Shown: positions 1 to 9,982, counted from the first letter of the stretch. The stretch: 64,000 bases of DNA from Syntrophotalea acetylenivorans (GCF_001887775.1 NZ_CP015519.1:682001-746000); one strand, 5' to 3'. Made by a program: numbers and translations. The notes: generated by a model not told the origin, from the letters alone.

Positions 1-1437
1 CAACAAAGACAAAATCACCAGGCCACCAGCGACCATTGTTGCCAGAGAATAACGCCGGTTGTAGGTTGCCGGTCGAAAATCATCCTTGTCTGATGCTTGA
101 TAGGATGATTGAGAGGACGCTGACACCAGGCCAGCCAGTGCAAAAGCGTAATATTGAAACCAAACTGGAATCGACAGCTCCCAAAAAGCTACCGCCAGGA
201 CGAAAAACAACAGACCTCCTAAGCTGCCGCCAAATAGATAGATCGCCAGTTTATTACGACGCCTTCGCCATTTGGGCCACGATCGCCAGAGTAAAATTGT
301 AAAGAAACCGATTAAAACGATAATAGACAGCCATCCAATTTCCGTTCTGGCGCGAATTATCAAAGGTCCGGAAGTAGTTGAAAAATCATGCCCCGCTCCC
401 TGCACTTGTTGCCGCTTATAAACCTTTTCATAGGTCCCTAAACCCGACCCGGTCAATGAGTATTGGGAAGCCAGTTCCCTGGCGATTTCATGATCGGTTT
501 TTGTAATTAGTTTTTCTGGGGATTTTTCATTATCTCCACCGTTATACAGGCCGATACTCACCGCACTTACGAGCAGCACTAAAATCAAGGAGAAATACGG
601 GATTTCCCGGCGGCCTCTCTTTTTGATAAACAGCAGAGCCCAGAGCAGACCCAAGGCTAACAAATAAAAGAGCGCATTGCGCCAATCCAACAAAGCCAGA
701 CCAAAGGGTACTAATAATGCTGAAAGTGCAACAATCAAGAAATGATCTTGTACCGTGGCTTGCCAATAACTGTTTACCCTTTCCTGCAGGGTTCCGTAGC
801 GGGAAGACGGTCGAAAGGCCAGCATCGTTGCAAGGGCTACGGGACCAATCAGCAACAGTAACAGACCGAGGAAGGCCAGATCATTTTGCAGAAAAACAGC
901 GAGGTTGTTATCTATTTCAATATATTCGGAAATGAACTGTTTTATAAAATACAAAGCGATGGTTGCAGCCGCCACTCCACCTCCGATTCCAGTTAACCAG
1001 AGGGCTGCCTGTTTGAGTCGATGTCGGTCTTGCAACAACTGAGCAGTCAGAAGATAACAGGCCATTCCGGAGCAAAGTGTAAAAATGGCCTGCAAGGTCC
1101 CCTTGGGATATAAAGACAACCTCATCCAAGGATCCGTTACCAGTGCACCTACACTCTGTTGATAGATCTGCCAGGTATGGGGAGATAAGAGTTTCACCAG
1201 GAAGGCCGGTAAAGGAACCAACTGCAGCAGCCCCCAGCCGACCAGTATCAGCAGGACGTATGACCCCGGTGGCAACTCAAACGATTCGTCGCCATGGCGT
1301 TTTTTCCAGAACCAGAGCGCCAAGGCAATGAGCGGCATCACCTCAATTGCTGTGCCCAGCCAATCCGATCCCATAATTTGGTTGAATGGCGCCAATAACA
1401 ATACTGCGCCAATGAGCAACACGAGAAATTTAGCCAT
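1..1437 (-). CDS. O-antigen ligase/polymerase (Wzy)-like membrane protein, partial
   Basis: An open frame of 479 codons starts with ATG at 1437, six bases after a GGGAGGG ribosome site, and runs off the left edge of the window, so the C-terminus is missing. The translation is a polytopic membrane protein with many Leu/Ala-rich helices. It carries a late periplasmic-loop motif GSGLGTYEKVY followed by GAGHDF and RARTEIGW, which matches the layout of the Wzy_C/O-antigen ligase family (glycine-rich turn, His, then an E-x-G helix). Family members polymerise or transfer lipid-linked glycan. Its start overlaps the stop of the upstream CpsB-like phosphatase by 8 bases, implying translational coupling at the end of the EPS export operon. 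A second Wzy-like gene sits at 27761-28942, so which one polymerises the main repeat unit is unclear. Confidence 0.75.
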   Translation of the reverse strand, partial: MAKFLVLLIGAVLLLAPFNQIMGSDWLGTAIEVMPLIALALWFWKKRHGDESFELPPGSYVLLILVGWGLLQLVPLPAFLVKLLSPHTWQIYQQSVGALVTDPWMRLSLYPKGTLQAIFTLCSGMACYLLTAQLLQDRHRLKQAALWLTGIGGGVAAATIALYFIKQFISEYIEIDNNLAVFLQNDLAFLGLLLLLIGPVALATMLAFRPSSRYGTLQERVNSYWQATVQDHFLIVALSALLVPFGLALLDWRNALFYLLALGLLWALLFIKKRGRREIPYFSLILVLLVSAVSIGLYNGGDNEKSPEKLITKTDHEIARELASQYSLTGSGLGTYEKVYKRQQVQGAGHDFSTTSGPLIIRARTEIGWLSIIVLIGFFTILLWRSWPKWRRRRNKLAIYLFGGSLGGLLFFVLAVAFWELSIPVWFQYYAFALAGLVSASSQSSYQASDKDDFRPATYNRRYSLATMVAGGLVILSLL

Positions 1438-2140
1438 TAATATCCCTCCCGGCAACAATCGCCGCGGGATTAGTTGTCACCAGGCTTCGGGCGGCTTCCT
1501 CACCGATAATGGCTGCCGCAGCCTTTGTTCCTTCAGACAACACCGGCAACCGATGGGTGGCCGAATGACCGTCACTGGCCAAAAAGTGAACCTGCCCCAT
1601 TCTTAACAGATAAGCAGCACAATCTCTCGAATCAGCACCAAAATCCCCAACCAGGCTACCGGCGGTAACCTGCACAAGACAACCAGCGTCGACCAGACTG
1701 AAAAGAAGTTCAGGGTCACGAATAATAGACGGATTACGTTCCGGATGAGTAATGATTGGCCGTAACCCGGACAGCAGTATCTGAAATACAAGTTCGTTAG
1801 CGTTATGTGGAAGATGACTATGGGGAAATTCGAGCAAAAAGTATTTACCACCATTGATGGTATAACGGGCCAACACATCAGGGGGCAGCATGGCGCTGAC
1901 ATCAGCGCCTGTTACAATGAGCAGTGGGTAACCTTGTTTTTTCAGGACCGCATTAAAATCGGCCACCTGCTGTTGCAGAAATTGAGGAGAATGCACCTCT
2001 CCCTTGATGTGAGGAGTCGCGACAACGCAACTTACACCGTCCGCAATAGCAAGCTTGGCCATCGCCAGAGATTCATCCAAACTAGCGGAACCATCATCAA
2101 TGGCGGGCAATATGTGACAATGAATATCTATCATTTCCAT
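1430..2140 (-). CDS. CpsB/YwqE-type PHP-fold tyrosine-protein phosphatase
   Basis: The 236-residue protein begins MEMIDIHCHILPAIDDG, the metal-binding HxH of the PHP fold, followed by ATPHIKG, EFPH, ITHPERN and LASDGHS, which supply the remaining metal ligands of the CpsB/CapC/YwqE family. These manganese-dependent phosphatases remove phosphate from the tyrosine-rich tail of bacterial tyrosine kinases and so tune capsule or EPS chain length. The gene lies 12 bases after the Wzc-like kinase, its expected substrate, and its stop overlaps the start of the next gene. Length is normal for the family (about 240-255). The substrate is inferred from neighbourhood; the fold assignment is firm. Confidence 0.88.
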   Translation of the reverse strand: MEMIDIHCHILPAIDDGSASLDESLAMAKLAIADGVSCVVATPHIKGEVHSPQFLQQQVADFNAVLKKQGYPLLIVTGADVSAMLPPDVLARYTINGGKYFLLEFPHSHLPHNANELVFQILLSGLRPIITHPERNPSIIRDPELLFSLVDAGCLVQVTAGSLVGDFGADSRDCAAYLLRMGQVHFLASDGHSATHRLPVLSEGTKAAAAIIGEEAARSLVTTNPAAIVAGRDING

Positions 2141-2152
2141 TTGGCAATAGCC

Positions 2153-4336
2153 TTAACTAGCAGCAGGACTATCCTTGGGCTTTTCGGCATAATAGTAATC
2201 CTGATGGTAATAGCCACTTTTTTGAGCGTCAAATCCATTAATAACCAGACCGAGCCGCCTGGCACCCATATCGTCGAGTAATTTATTGGATCGTCCCAGC
2301 ACTTCGTAGGTCGTAACACCAAACCTGCTGAGCAGAATCACACCATCAAATAAGCGACAAAGAATACGCGTATCGGCCACCGGCAACAGGGGCGGCGAAT
2401 CGCAGATAATGAAATCGAATTCTTTACTCATCGACTCTAGAAGCATTTTCATCCGGTTAGATGCCAACAATTCCGAAGGGTTAGGCGGAATCGGGCCTGC
2501 AGGTATGACAGCCAGATGCGGCAAAGCCCCTTTTTGAATAATCTGACTGTCGGCAACTCCGGCAAGATAACTGCTGAGTCCTTTTGCATTGTTAAGTTTC
2601 AGCAATTTATGAAAGCGTGGTTTACGCAAATCGCCTTCGATGAGCAACACACGGTTGTCTGAGCGGGCCAGTGCAAACGCCAGATTAACCGAAGTGGTGG
2701 TTTTACCTTCCCCGGGTTCGCTGCTTGTCAAAAGAATCTTCTTGGGAGGACTGTCCGGAAAGGACAGCTGGATAGCAGTTCGAAGAGCTCGATAACTTTC
2801 AGCAAACTGCGACTGCGGCTCATTTAATACAACTTGATCGAGACCTTTTTCGGAATCACGCCAACGACCGATCGTGGTCAAAATCGGGATACCGAAACGA
2901 GCTTCGACGTCTTCAGGGTCTTTGATTGTATTATCGAGATATTCAAGGAAAAAGGTCAGCCCAATTCCTCCCAAGGTGCCGATCACCAATGCTAACAATA
3001 AATTTACTGCAACCCAGGGGCGCGCCGGCTTCAGTGGTACGGAAGCCTTTTCAACTATCCAGAGGTTTATTGGACTGGTTTCTTCAGTAATGCTCTTTTC
3101 TTTCAGCTTTAGCATTAATGCATCGTGAAGCTGGCGGTTGGTATCTACACTCCTCTTTAACGCCCCATACTGGATAAACTTTTCGTTCAATAACAAAGCT
3201 TCGTTCTTGGTCGAACCCAACTGGGAACGCAAACTTCGTTCGTTAGCCTGAGCCAACTCGTATTCGTTTTTAATCGACTCTACAAGACGGTCGATCTCCT
3301 GATTTCTTTTTCTTCTCAAAACCTGCAGATCGCCTTTAACCTTAACCATCAAGGGATGTTTGGCCCCATATTTATTCGACAGCTCCATGATGTTCTTCTC
3401 AGTTTCTACAATCTGAGCGCGAATGGCTTGCAGTGAGGGGTCTGACGATATGGCTGAGACGGTAGTAGCGGCCCGGTAGTCTCTGCCGACCTTCCGGACC
3501 TTGCTATAAAGAGCTTCCAATTCCTTGCGCCGTGACTGGGAGCGAATTAGTTGGATATTAATTTCGGAAAGCTTCTGAGGCGTTACCGTCATACGGTCTT
3601 CGATGGTAACAATATTGTTGGCCTTCATATAATTCTGAAGTTCCATTTCAGACTGCCGCAATTTCTTCGCTTCGGTCTCGGCCTTTTTGGTCATCCACTG
3701 CAAACTGTTTCTTGTGGAGGACAATTTCATTTCGAGGGTTTCTTCAATGTAAGCCTTAGCCGTGGTATTGGCTATAAGAGCTGACAGTTCAGGATTCGGT
3801 GACAAATAACTGATATTTACAATGCGGCTTCCCTCAATGGGACGAACAAGAATTTGTTCACTAATGATTTTTGCCAGGTCATCCTTTTTAGATGATTCTG
3901 CTGCATCGTTCTTCGGCGAGTCCTCATCGGACTTAAATAAATTGCGTACTCGCTCCGGCAGTGCCTTCAGCTCCATGGCAAAAAAGCGCAGTGGTGACGT
4001 CTTTTGTACCGTTTTACCGATAAGGGCATCGTAATTTTCTTCCAATGATAGGATGTTGACTACCCTTCTGGCCACCGCACGGCTTTTTATAAGCTGGAAC
4101 TGTGTTTCATGAAAAATCGGGTCATAAGAACTGCGGTTGTAACTGCCGGTGAGGTCCCCCCCCTCCGTCTTTTCGATCATGACTTTCGTCACTCCCTCGT
4201 AGAGAGGCGTCATGATAAAAGTTGCCACCGATACAAGCACCACCACAGAGAGGAGAAAAACAAGCAGAATATGCCTTCGCTTATTTATAATCCTGATAAC
4301 ATCCCGTAGATGCAGTTCTTCTTTATTGATCGGCAT
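2153..4336 (-). CDS. Wzc-like polysaccharide co-polymerase fused to BY tyrosine kinase
   Basis: The 727-residue protein has an N-terminal membrane helix near residues 22-42, a Wzz-type chain-length domain, long charged coiled-coil segments (about 200-420), a second membrane helix near 435-460 and a C-terminal tyrosine kinase. The kinase shows Walker A SSEPGEGKTTT near 540, Walker A' LLIEGDLRKPRFHK, Walker B FDFIICDSPP near 637 and a tyrosine cluster SGYYHQDYYYAEKP at the C-terminus that is the usual autophosphorylation tail. Such proteins control polymer length and couple synthesis to the outer-membrane exporter. Here the exporter (SLBB protein) is directly upstream and the cognate phosphatase directly downstream. 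ATG has an AAGGGG ribosome site seven bases before it. A single fused polypeptide is the Wzc arrangement, in contrast to the split co-polymerase/kinase pairs of exosortase-A loci. Confidence 0.93.
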   Translation of the reverse strand: MPINKEELHLRDVIRIINKRRHILLVFLLSVVVLVSVATFIMTPLYEGVTKVMIEKTEGGDLTGSYNRSSYDPIFHETQFQLIKSRAVARRVVNILSLEENYDALIGKTVQKTSPLRFFAMELKALPERVRNLFKSDEDSPKNDAAESSKKDDLAKIISEQILVRPIEGSRIVNISYLSPNPELSALIANTTAKAYIEETLEMKLSSTRNSLQWMTKKAETEAKKLRQSEMELQNYMKANNIVTIEDRMTVTPQKLSEINIQLIRSQSRRKELEALYSKVRKVGRDYRAATTVSAISSDPSLQAIRAQIVETEKNIMELSNKYGAKHPLMVKVKGDLQVLRRKRNQEIDRLVESIKNEYELAQANERSLRSQLGSTKNEALLLNEKFIQYGALKRSVDTNRQLHDALMLKLKEKSITEETSPINLWIVEKASVPLKPARPWVAVNLLLALVIGTLGGIGLTFFLEYLDNTIKDPEDVEARFGIPILTTIGRWRDSEKGLDQVVLNEPQSQFAESYRALRTAIQLSFPDSPPKKILLTSSEPGEGKTTTSVNLAFALARSDNRVLLIEGDLRKPRFHKLLKLNNAKGLSSYLAGVADSQIIQKGALPHLAVIPAGPIPPNPSELLASNRMKMLLESMSKEFDFIICDSPPLLPVADTRILCRLFDGVILLSRFGVTTYEVLGRSNKLLDDMGARRLGLVINGFDAQKSGYYHQDYYYAEKPKDSPAAS

Positions 4337-4373
4337 AGCCAGACCCCTTGATTTTAATTTGGGTTATCGCTGT

Positions 4374-5177
4374 TTAGAAAAAACTTTCCGGAACAACGAT
4401 GACGTCATCGGCCTGAACCGGCGTATGCAGAGGTACCTTTTTCAAGACGCTTTCCTTATCATCAACCTTGCGAATTATCTGGATTTTCCTCTGCGAAGCC
4501 AGTTCGGTAAAACCACCTGCCATAGTTATGGCTTTGATTACGGAAGTCCCCTCTTCCAATTTATAAGCTGCCGGTCTGTTCACCTGACCGGTCACGTAAA
4601 ACACACCAGCTCGTGGGACAAACACACTGTCTCCATCCACGATCATAAGATTTGAAACATTTTCCTTCTTTTCCAAAAGGCTTTTAAGACTGACGGATAT
4701 AATCTGGTCAATCTCAGGTTGAGAAAGATCTTTCCTCTTTATGGTCACCAGGTCACCGGCATCTATGGTCAAACCACCCGCTTTGGAGATCAATTCCATC
4801 AGCGAACTGGGACCGCTCAATTCATAGAGACCCGGGACCTTCACTTCACCCATGATAATAGTTTTTTGACTACGGAATTCCTGAACGAACACAGACACTT
4901 GGGGGTCAATAATATACCCCTGAGCTAATTTTTTAGACAGATCCTGCGCTACTTCAGAAACAGTATACCCATCGATCTTCACCTCACCGATCAAGGGAAA
5001 AAGAATCGTTCCATTGCCACTGATTCGAGTGGTTGTCTCCAGGTCGGGGTTGTCGTATACCAAGACCCTAAGCACGTCCCCCTCGCCAACCCGATAATCC
5101 ATACTGTCGGAAGGAGCAGCAAAACAACTGAAGCTCAACATCAATACCAACGCTACTGTGCTCAACCATAGTTTCAT
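4374..5177 (-). CDS. Wza-like polysaccharide export protein (Poly_export/SLBB)
   Basis: The 267-residue protein has a Sec signal peptide with a hydrophobic core VALVLMLSFSCFA, then a Poly_export domain beginning DYRVGEGDVLRVLVYDNPDL and two SLBB-type segments (one starting with the KTIIMGEVKVPGLYEL stretch, the second with FYVTGQVNRPAAYKLEEG). Proteins of this family form the outer-membrane or periplasmic channel for exported polysaccharide. The Cys in the signal region is not in a convincing lipobox, so signal peptidase I cleavage near CFAA is as likely as lipidation. The start has an AGAGG ribosome site. It lies between the barrel protein and the Wzc-like co-polymerase, the standard export order. 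Confidence 0.9.
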   Translation of the reverse strand: MKLWLSTVALVLMLSFSCFAAPSDSMDYRVGEGDVLRVLVYDNPDLETTTRISGNGTILFPLIGEVKIDGYTVSEVAQDLSKKLAQGYIIDPQVSVFVQEFRSQKTIIMGEVKVPGLYELSGPSSLMELISKAGGLTIDAGDLVTIKRKDLSQPEIDQIISVSLKSLLEKKENVSNLMIVDGDSVFVPRAGVFYVTGQVNRPAAYKLEEGTSVIKAITMAGGFTELASQRKIQIIRKVDDKESVLKKVPLHTPVQADDVIVVPESFF

Positions 5178-5201
5178 GAGGTAACCTCTCGATGAACGGT
5201 T

Positions 5202-6524
5202 TTAAAACGATGCGACCAGATTCAAATAGACGGAGTGCTTGTCGTAATCGTTATCCACAGTATTGGAATCCCTCTCTATGAACGAATAGCCTCCGGCCAG
5301 ATTGAGCCACCGGGTCAATGTATATTTCAAGTCACATCCGCCACCATAGTAATCATCCTCCCGGTTGTCCCCCTTGTACTCATCGTTCTGATAGAAGAGA
5401 TTAAGAGAGGCCAGAAATTTGGCGGTCAGACGCTGGAAATACCGTAGTTGCAGCTTATGTGAAAGGATGTATTCTCCTCCGCCGGAATCCGTTTCATTGG
5501 TACGGCGGTTGCCACGCAGGTCAACATAGGTTTTGGGTGTAAAACGGTGGCTGAATTGTATTTCAGAAAGAAAGTTGTTGGCATCATCGATTCCATCGTC
5601 ATCAAAATCTTTCTTTCCGTACCCGACCATGGCCCGCCACCGCGATTTGATGGTTTGCCGCCACTGGAGGCCAAGAAATGCCTGATGCTCCTTGCTACTT
5701 GAGAGCACATTTTCGTCATAATCAATATCGATAAAGTTATATTCAATGAATGTTGATGTTTTTGGCATAAAACGATAGAAGGCCCGGCCGGTCAGACGAT
5801 GATCATCCCGGTCACGAAAAGTGCTTGCATCGTCATCGTACTGAAGCGTGTACCAGGCATACTCAATTTCCGTACGGGTTTTGGAACTTATTTCATAAGA
5901 AACTGTGCTCCCCAAAAGATTTGAGGTGAATTTATCAAGGGAGCGAGTCGGTCCGCTACCGGCAGAATCATGCTCAAGCTCATATACATTGAGCAGGTCT
6001 ACCGACAATCCTCCGCGGAAATTGTAGCGGAAAAAACCTTCGGCTTTCTGGTTGACCTGATCTTCTTCGTTAAAACGGTCGTGCCGCAGAATATCGGCCT
6101 GATAACTACCATAGGCCTGCAACCGGGTCTTCCCTTTGGTACGGAAACGGCTCAATTCCAGTCCGCCCGGGGCAACGTTAAGGGTGTTGAGACGAACCAG
6201 TTGATGGGGGCTGGCTGGCAGCGAGACCCAGATACCAGGGGTTATCCGAGTAACATACTCACTCTCAACATTGTTTTCTCTTTCAAAAAAGTTACTGGTA
6301 TAAAATTCACCTATGGCCAGATAGGGATGGATGTAGCCGGTTTTTCCACCGATAACATCGCCAATATTTATGGCATTTGATCGTTGTTCGAATATGCTTT
6401 CTCCGTAAGCCAGAGGCGGTACGATCTTTGCGGCATCAATCTCAACCACCGGTTCTTCTGCGAAGGCACACTGCCATCCGGATAACATAAGCACCATAAG
6501 CAACCATCCAATTGACCATTTCAT
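5202..6524 (-). CDS. EPS-associated outer-membrane beta-barrel protein
   Basis: The 440-residue protein starts with a signal peptide (MKWSIGWLLMVLMLSGWQCAFA, cleaved after AFA) and continues as alternating amphipathic strands rich in Tyr, Phe, Arg and Asp, ending in the C-terminal phenylalanine (LNLVASF) typical of outer-membrane barrels. It resembles the putative beta-barrel porin (BBP2-like/EpsL) proteins that accompany EPS export operons; that resemblance is by architecture and context, not by a search. Its ATG overlaps the TGA of the upstream dehydratase (ATGA), so the two are translationally coupled. It may form part of the exit path for the polymer with the downstream SLBB protein. Confidence 0.82.
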   Translation of the reverse strand: MKWSIGWLLMVLMLSGWQCAFAEEPVVEIDAAKIVPPLAYGESIFEQRSNAINIGDVIGGKTGYIHPYLAIGEFYTSNFFERENNVESEYVTRITPGIWVSLPASPHQLVRLNTLNVAPGGLELSRFRTKGKTRLQAYGSYQADILRHDRFNEEDQVNQKAEGFFRYNFRGGLSVDLLNVYELEHDSAGSGPTRSLDKFTSNLLGSTVSYEISSKTRTEIEYAWYTLQYDDDASTFRDRDDHRLTGRAFYRFMPKTSTFIEYNFIDIDYDENVLSSSKEHQAFLGLQWRQTIKSRWRAMVGYGKKDFDDDGIDDANNFLSEIQFSHRFTPKTYVDLRGNRRTNETDSGGGEYILSHKLQLRYFQRLTAKFLASLNLFYQNDEYKGDNREDDYYGGGCDLKYTLTRWLNLAGGYSFIERDSNTVDNDYDKHSVYLNLVASF

Positions 6525-8509
6525 GTATCCCTCCCGTCTGGATTTATTACGCTATAAGTCATATTTGGGCCCTTTTGACCCACCAGATTGAGTTTATCTC
6601 CCTTTACAGGAAAACCCATTTCCTCTTCCAGAGTATGATCTGTTTCATGCGATTCGCAATGAAACTCCGGTACAATTTTTTTCAGTGTGCGGACCAAAGT
6701 ATCCACATCCGCATTCTTCACCGCGTTATAAAGTGCTTCTGTTTCGTTATGTAAATCTTCTTCGGAAAAATGGGTTGCCTCAAGAATTCGAATTTTTTCG
6801 TGATCCGTTGCCTTGACGCCCTCCCCGGCAATGAGAAGCTCTTCATAAAGCTTTTCTCCCGGCCGCAGCCCGGTGAAGACAATTTCTATTTCTTCATAGG
6901 GTCGCCGGCCTGAAAGTCGAATCAATTCTTCCGCCAACCGCACAATTTTCACAGGCTCACCCATGTCGAGCAGAAATATTTCACCTGCGCCGCCCATACA
7001 GCCGGCTTGCAGCACCAATTGAACAGCTTCGGGGATGGTCATGAAAAACCGTGTAATTTCAGGATGGGTAACAGTAACGGGCCCTCCCTTGCGGATCTGT
7101 TCCTGAAAGGTCGGGATGACACTTCCATGACTTCCCAAAACATTTCCGAAACGCACGGTGGTTGCTTTCGTGCGTGCTTTGCGAACCAGATTTTGCACGT
7201 AGATCTCAGCAACCCTTTTTGTCGCCCCCATAATATTGGTTGGATTAACGGCCTTGTCGGTCGAGATCAGTACAAAATGTTCGGCACCAACGGCGACGCT
7301 GGCATCCACCACACACCGGCTGCCCATGACGTTGTTTTTAACCACCACCAGAGGATTCACCTCTGACATTGGCACATGTTTATAGGCAGCAGCATGAAAC
7401 ACAACCTGTGGCTTATGCTCCCAAAACACATGAGAGACTCTATTTTCATCTCGTATATCGCTAAGGCTTGGAGTAATGGTCAAATCTGGGAATTTTTCCC
7501 GCAATTCATTTTCGAGGTTGAACAAGGGAGTTTCTGCGTTTTCAAAAAGAACAAGGTGAGCGGGCCCAAACTGCGCCACCTGGCGGCAAATTTCACTGCC
7601 GATACTCCCCGCAGCGCCGGTCACCAGTATTCTTTTGCCATGTAGATATCCATTAATCTCTTCAACATCCAGCCGGATTGAAGGTCTGCCGAGCAAATCT
7701 TCAAGTTGTACGGAGCGGCACTGCTGGAGTGAAACCTGACCGGAAATAATGTCACCAATTGCAGGCAGAATTTTGGAGATAATTTTATTTCTTTTGCAAA
7801 ACGCGACAATATCGCGCAGCTCTTTGGGAGAAACCGAACTTTGCGCAACGATGACCATATCGATACCGCTACGCTTGCAGATATTCTCCATATCATCCAG
7901 GGTGCCTATGACAGGCACCCCGTAAATAACTTTCGCCTGGCGGCGCAAGTCATTATCGATATAACCTAGAACAGCTTTCTCTAACTTAGGGTTTTCCCTT
8001 ATCTCTCGAACGATGGACTGAGCGACGGTACCGGAACCTACGACCAGTACACTTTTTGGCCTGGAATGATACCCCCTTGAATTAAGATCCAGATGTTCTC
8101 TGATCATACGAGTGGAAACCCGTACGCCGATCATAATGAAAAAACAAAGGAGAAAATCGAGCAGGATAATTGAACGAGGTAATCCGTCAGTTAACCCCAT
8201 GAACAAGACATAAACAACGACCCCTACCGAGGCCAGCAGGTTAGCCCTCAGGATTTGCAGTAGATCGGGCATCGACACATAGCGCCACCAACCATCTGCA
8301 AGGCCCATGCTCCAGAATACAATCAGCTTTATAAACAGCATGGCAGGCAACAGCTGTAAGATTAACGCCCAGTATTGCGAAGGAATATGGAAATCAAACC
8401 GAAGGGCAAAGGCGTAAATCAATGAGGCACTGACAACCGATAAATGAAACAGGGCGATCAGAGTTTTTCGAACCATGCTGTGACGCAACAGCAACGGAAG
8501 ATCTCTCAT
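6521..8509 (-). CDS. WbpM/PglF/CapD-type nucleotide-sugar 4,6-dehydratase (membrane-bound)
   Basis: The protein has about four N-terminal membrane helices, a CoA-binding-like Rossmann domain (VLVVGSGTVAQSIVREI) and a C-terminal short-chain dehydrogenase domain with ILVTGAAGSIGSEICRQV, AAAYKHVPMSEVNP, STDKAVNPTNIMGATKR and FGNVLGSHGSV. The catalytic pair reads Met-xxx-Lys in place of Tyr-xxx-Lys, which is characteristic of WbpM/PglF-type UDP-GlcNAc C6 dehydratases. The expected product is UDP-2-acetamido-2,6-dideoxy-4-ketohexose, the substrate for the DegT aminotransferase just upstream. I chose the ATG at 8509 over an in-frame ATG at 8569 because it has an AGGGGGA site eight bases before it, while the longer start has only a weak one and places 20 polar residues before the first helix. 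Confidence 0.9.
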   Translation of the reverse strand: MRDLPLLLRHSMVRKTLIALFHLSVVSASLIYAFALRFDFHIPSQYWALILQLLPAMLFIKLIVFWSMGLADGWWRYVSMPDLLQILRANLLASVGVVVYVLFMGLTDGLPRSIILLDFLLCFFIMIGVRVSTRMIREHLDLNSRGYHSRPKSVLVVGSGTVAQSIVREIRENPKLEKAVLGYIDNDLRRQAKVIYGVPVIGTLDDMENICKRSGIDMVIVAQSSVSPKELRDIVAFCKRNKIISKILPAIGDIISGQVSLQQCRSVQLEDLLGRPSIRLDVEEINGYLHGKRILVTGAAGSIGSEICRQVAQFGPAHLVLFENAETPLFNLENELREKFPDLTITPSLSDIRDENRVSHVFWEHKPQVVFHAAAYKHVPMSEVNPLVVVKNNVMGSRCVVDASVAVGAEHFVLISTDKAVNPTNIMGATKRVAEIYVQNLVRKARTKATTVRFGNVLGSHGSVIPTFQEQIRKGGPVTVTHPEITRFFMTIPEAVQLVLQAGCMGGAGEIFLLDMGEPVKIVRLAEELIRLSGRRPYEEIEIVFTGLRPGEKLYEELLIAGEGVKATDHEKIRILEATHFSEEDLHNETEALYNAVKNADVDTLVRTLKKIVPEFHCESHETDHTLEEEMGFPVKGDKLNLVGQKGPNMTYSVINPDGRDT

Positions 8510-8660
8510 CACATATCCCCCTAAAAACGAGAAAACCTCCCCTGTCAGATGGGTAGTTACGAAAACCATTCAAGGTCACCGGATAACGGGCGAACCATCA
8601 GTCTCCAACCCTGCAAAACCTATAAAACATCTAAATTCTAAATAGTTATCTTATGTTTAA

Positions 8661-8688
8661 GGAATATCACGGCTCGCCAAATTGTCAA
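8661..8688 (-). promoter_or_regulatory. Possible sigma-70 promoter for the dehydratase-export genes
   Basis: On the minus strand a perfect TTGACA (8683-8688) is followed after 16 bases by TATTCC (8661-8666), in the 196-base gap between the aminotransferase stop and the dehydratase start. The -35 is perfect and the -10 is partial. It would allow the export half of the locus to be transcribed independently of the sugar-decoration half. Prediction from sequence only. Confidence 0.35.
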
Positions 8689-8705
8689 TCTGGTTTAGCC
8701 AACAA

Positions 8706-9896
8706 TCAACCTGCATCAGTAAATACCTCCTCTATGCAGGAACTTATGGCGGCCATTTCCGTTTCTTTAATCGTCGGATGCACGAGGAACATCAAACTGG
8801 TTTCTCCGACCTTGCGGGCAACCGGAAGTCGTGGTTCGGAAGAAAATCCGCCCCGCTGAAAAGACTTTTCCAGATAGATTTCACTACAACTCCCGGTAAA
8901 AACCGGCACTCCCCGATCAGTCAAAGCTTGCAATATTTGCTCGCGTCCTATATCTGGGGCCATTCTGTTGGGTTTCAGGAAAGCATAATATTTATAATAG
9001 GAATGCCGCATGTACTCCGGTGGCTCTTCGATTCGCACCGCTTCTATTCGACCAAACAATTCACTGAGCAAACGCGCATTATTCCTTCTGACTGTTACCC
9101 AGTCATCAAGCTGGGTCAGCGCCCAGCGCCCGAGCACCCCCTGCATCTCCGTCATACGCCAGTTGGTACCGAACGATTCATGCAGCCAGCGAAAACCCGG
9201 TGGGTGTTGCCGGTTATAAACGGCGTCATAACTGCGCCCATGATCCTTGTAGGCCCAGGCTCGCTGCCAAAGGTTTTCATCATTGAGCGTAATCATTCCC
9301 CCTTCCCCGCCGGTGGTCATGATTTTATCCTGACAAAAAGAAAAGGCAGCGATATCCCCCAAACTCCCAACCATACGGCCTTTATAGGTCGCACCATGCG
9401 CTTGCGCACAATCTTCTATAACAGGAATACCGTGTTGTTTGGCCAGGGCCAGGATAGGATCCATCTCACAGGGCCAACCGGCCAAATGCACTACAATAAT
9501 CGCTTTGGTACGGGACGTTAAAACCCGGGATATTGTTTCGGCGTTGATATTCTGACTAACAGGGTCGATGTCCGCAAAAACGGGCCGGGCTCCACGCATA
9601 ACAATGGAACTGGCCGTGGCGATAAATGAACGACAGGTCGTGACGACTTCATCCCCAGGTTCAATCCCCAGCGCATACAAGGCCAGTTCCAGAGCCACGG
9701 AACCGTTTGCCACGGCAATCGCATAACGGGTCCCAACATATTCGGCGAATTCATTTTCGAAGAGTCGACATTCTTGACCGGTCCAATAATTCACTTTTCC
9801 CGACCGGAGGACGGCGCTGACCTTCTCAATTGCTTCTTCAGAGAAAATGGGCCAGGGAGATAATGGAGGGATTTTTCCGTTATGGTTTCGGAGCAT
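8706..9896 (-). CDS. DegT/DnrJ/EryC1/StrS sugar aminotransferase
   Basis: The 396-residue protein is a PLP-dependent nucleotide-sugar aminotransferase. Visible family signatures are VANGSVALELALYALG (cofactor phosphate site), VIEDCAQAHGATYKG (the Asp that pairs with the pyridine nitrogen) and FSFCQDKIMTTGGEGG, whose Lys would form the internal aldimine. Family members transaminate 3- or 4-ketosugar nucleotides. With a WbpM-type 4,6-dehydratase next in the operon, the likely product is a UDP-4-amino-4,6-dideoxy-HexNAc (bacillosamine-type precursor). C3 against C4 specificity cannot be decided by eye. The gene is followed by a 196-base gap containing a promoter-like sequence. Confidence 0.88.
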   Translation of the reverse strand: MLRNHNGKIPPLSPWPIFSEEAIEKVSAVLRSGKVNYWTGQECRLFENEFAEYVGTRYAIAVANGSVALELALYALGIEPGDEVVTTCRSFIATASSIVMRGARPVFADIDPVSQNINAETISRVLTSRTKAIIVVHLAGWPCEMDPILALAKQHGIPVIEDCAQAHGATYKGRMVGSLGDIAAFSFCQDKIMTTGGEGGMITLNDENLWQRAWAYKDHGRSYDAVYNRQHPPGFRWLHESFGTNWRMTEMQGVLGRWALTQLDDWVTVRRNNARLLSELFGRIEAVRIEEPPEYMRHSYYKYYAFLKPNRMAPDIGREQILQALTDRGVPVFTGSCSEIYLEKSFQRGGFSSEPRLPVARKVGETSLMFLVHPTIKETEMAAISSCIEEVFTDAG

Positions 9897-9982
9897 GGCG
9901 TTACTCCTGGTCGAGGTTTATAAACATAACAGAATACAAGATATAAGCAGGCGTGGGATATTTCTGTCCTCTTTCAGGGAGA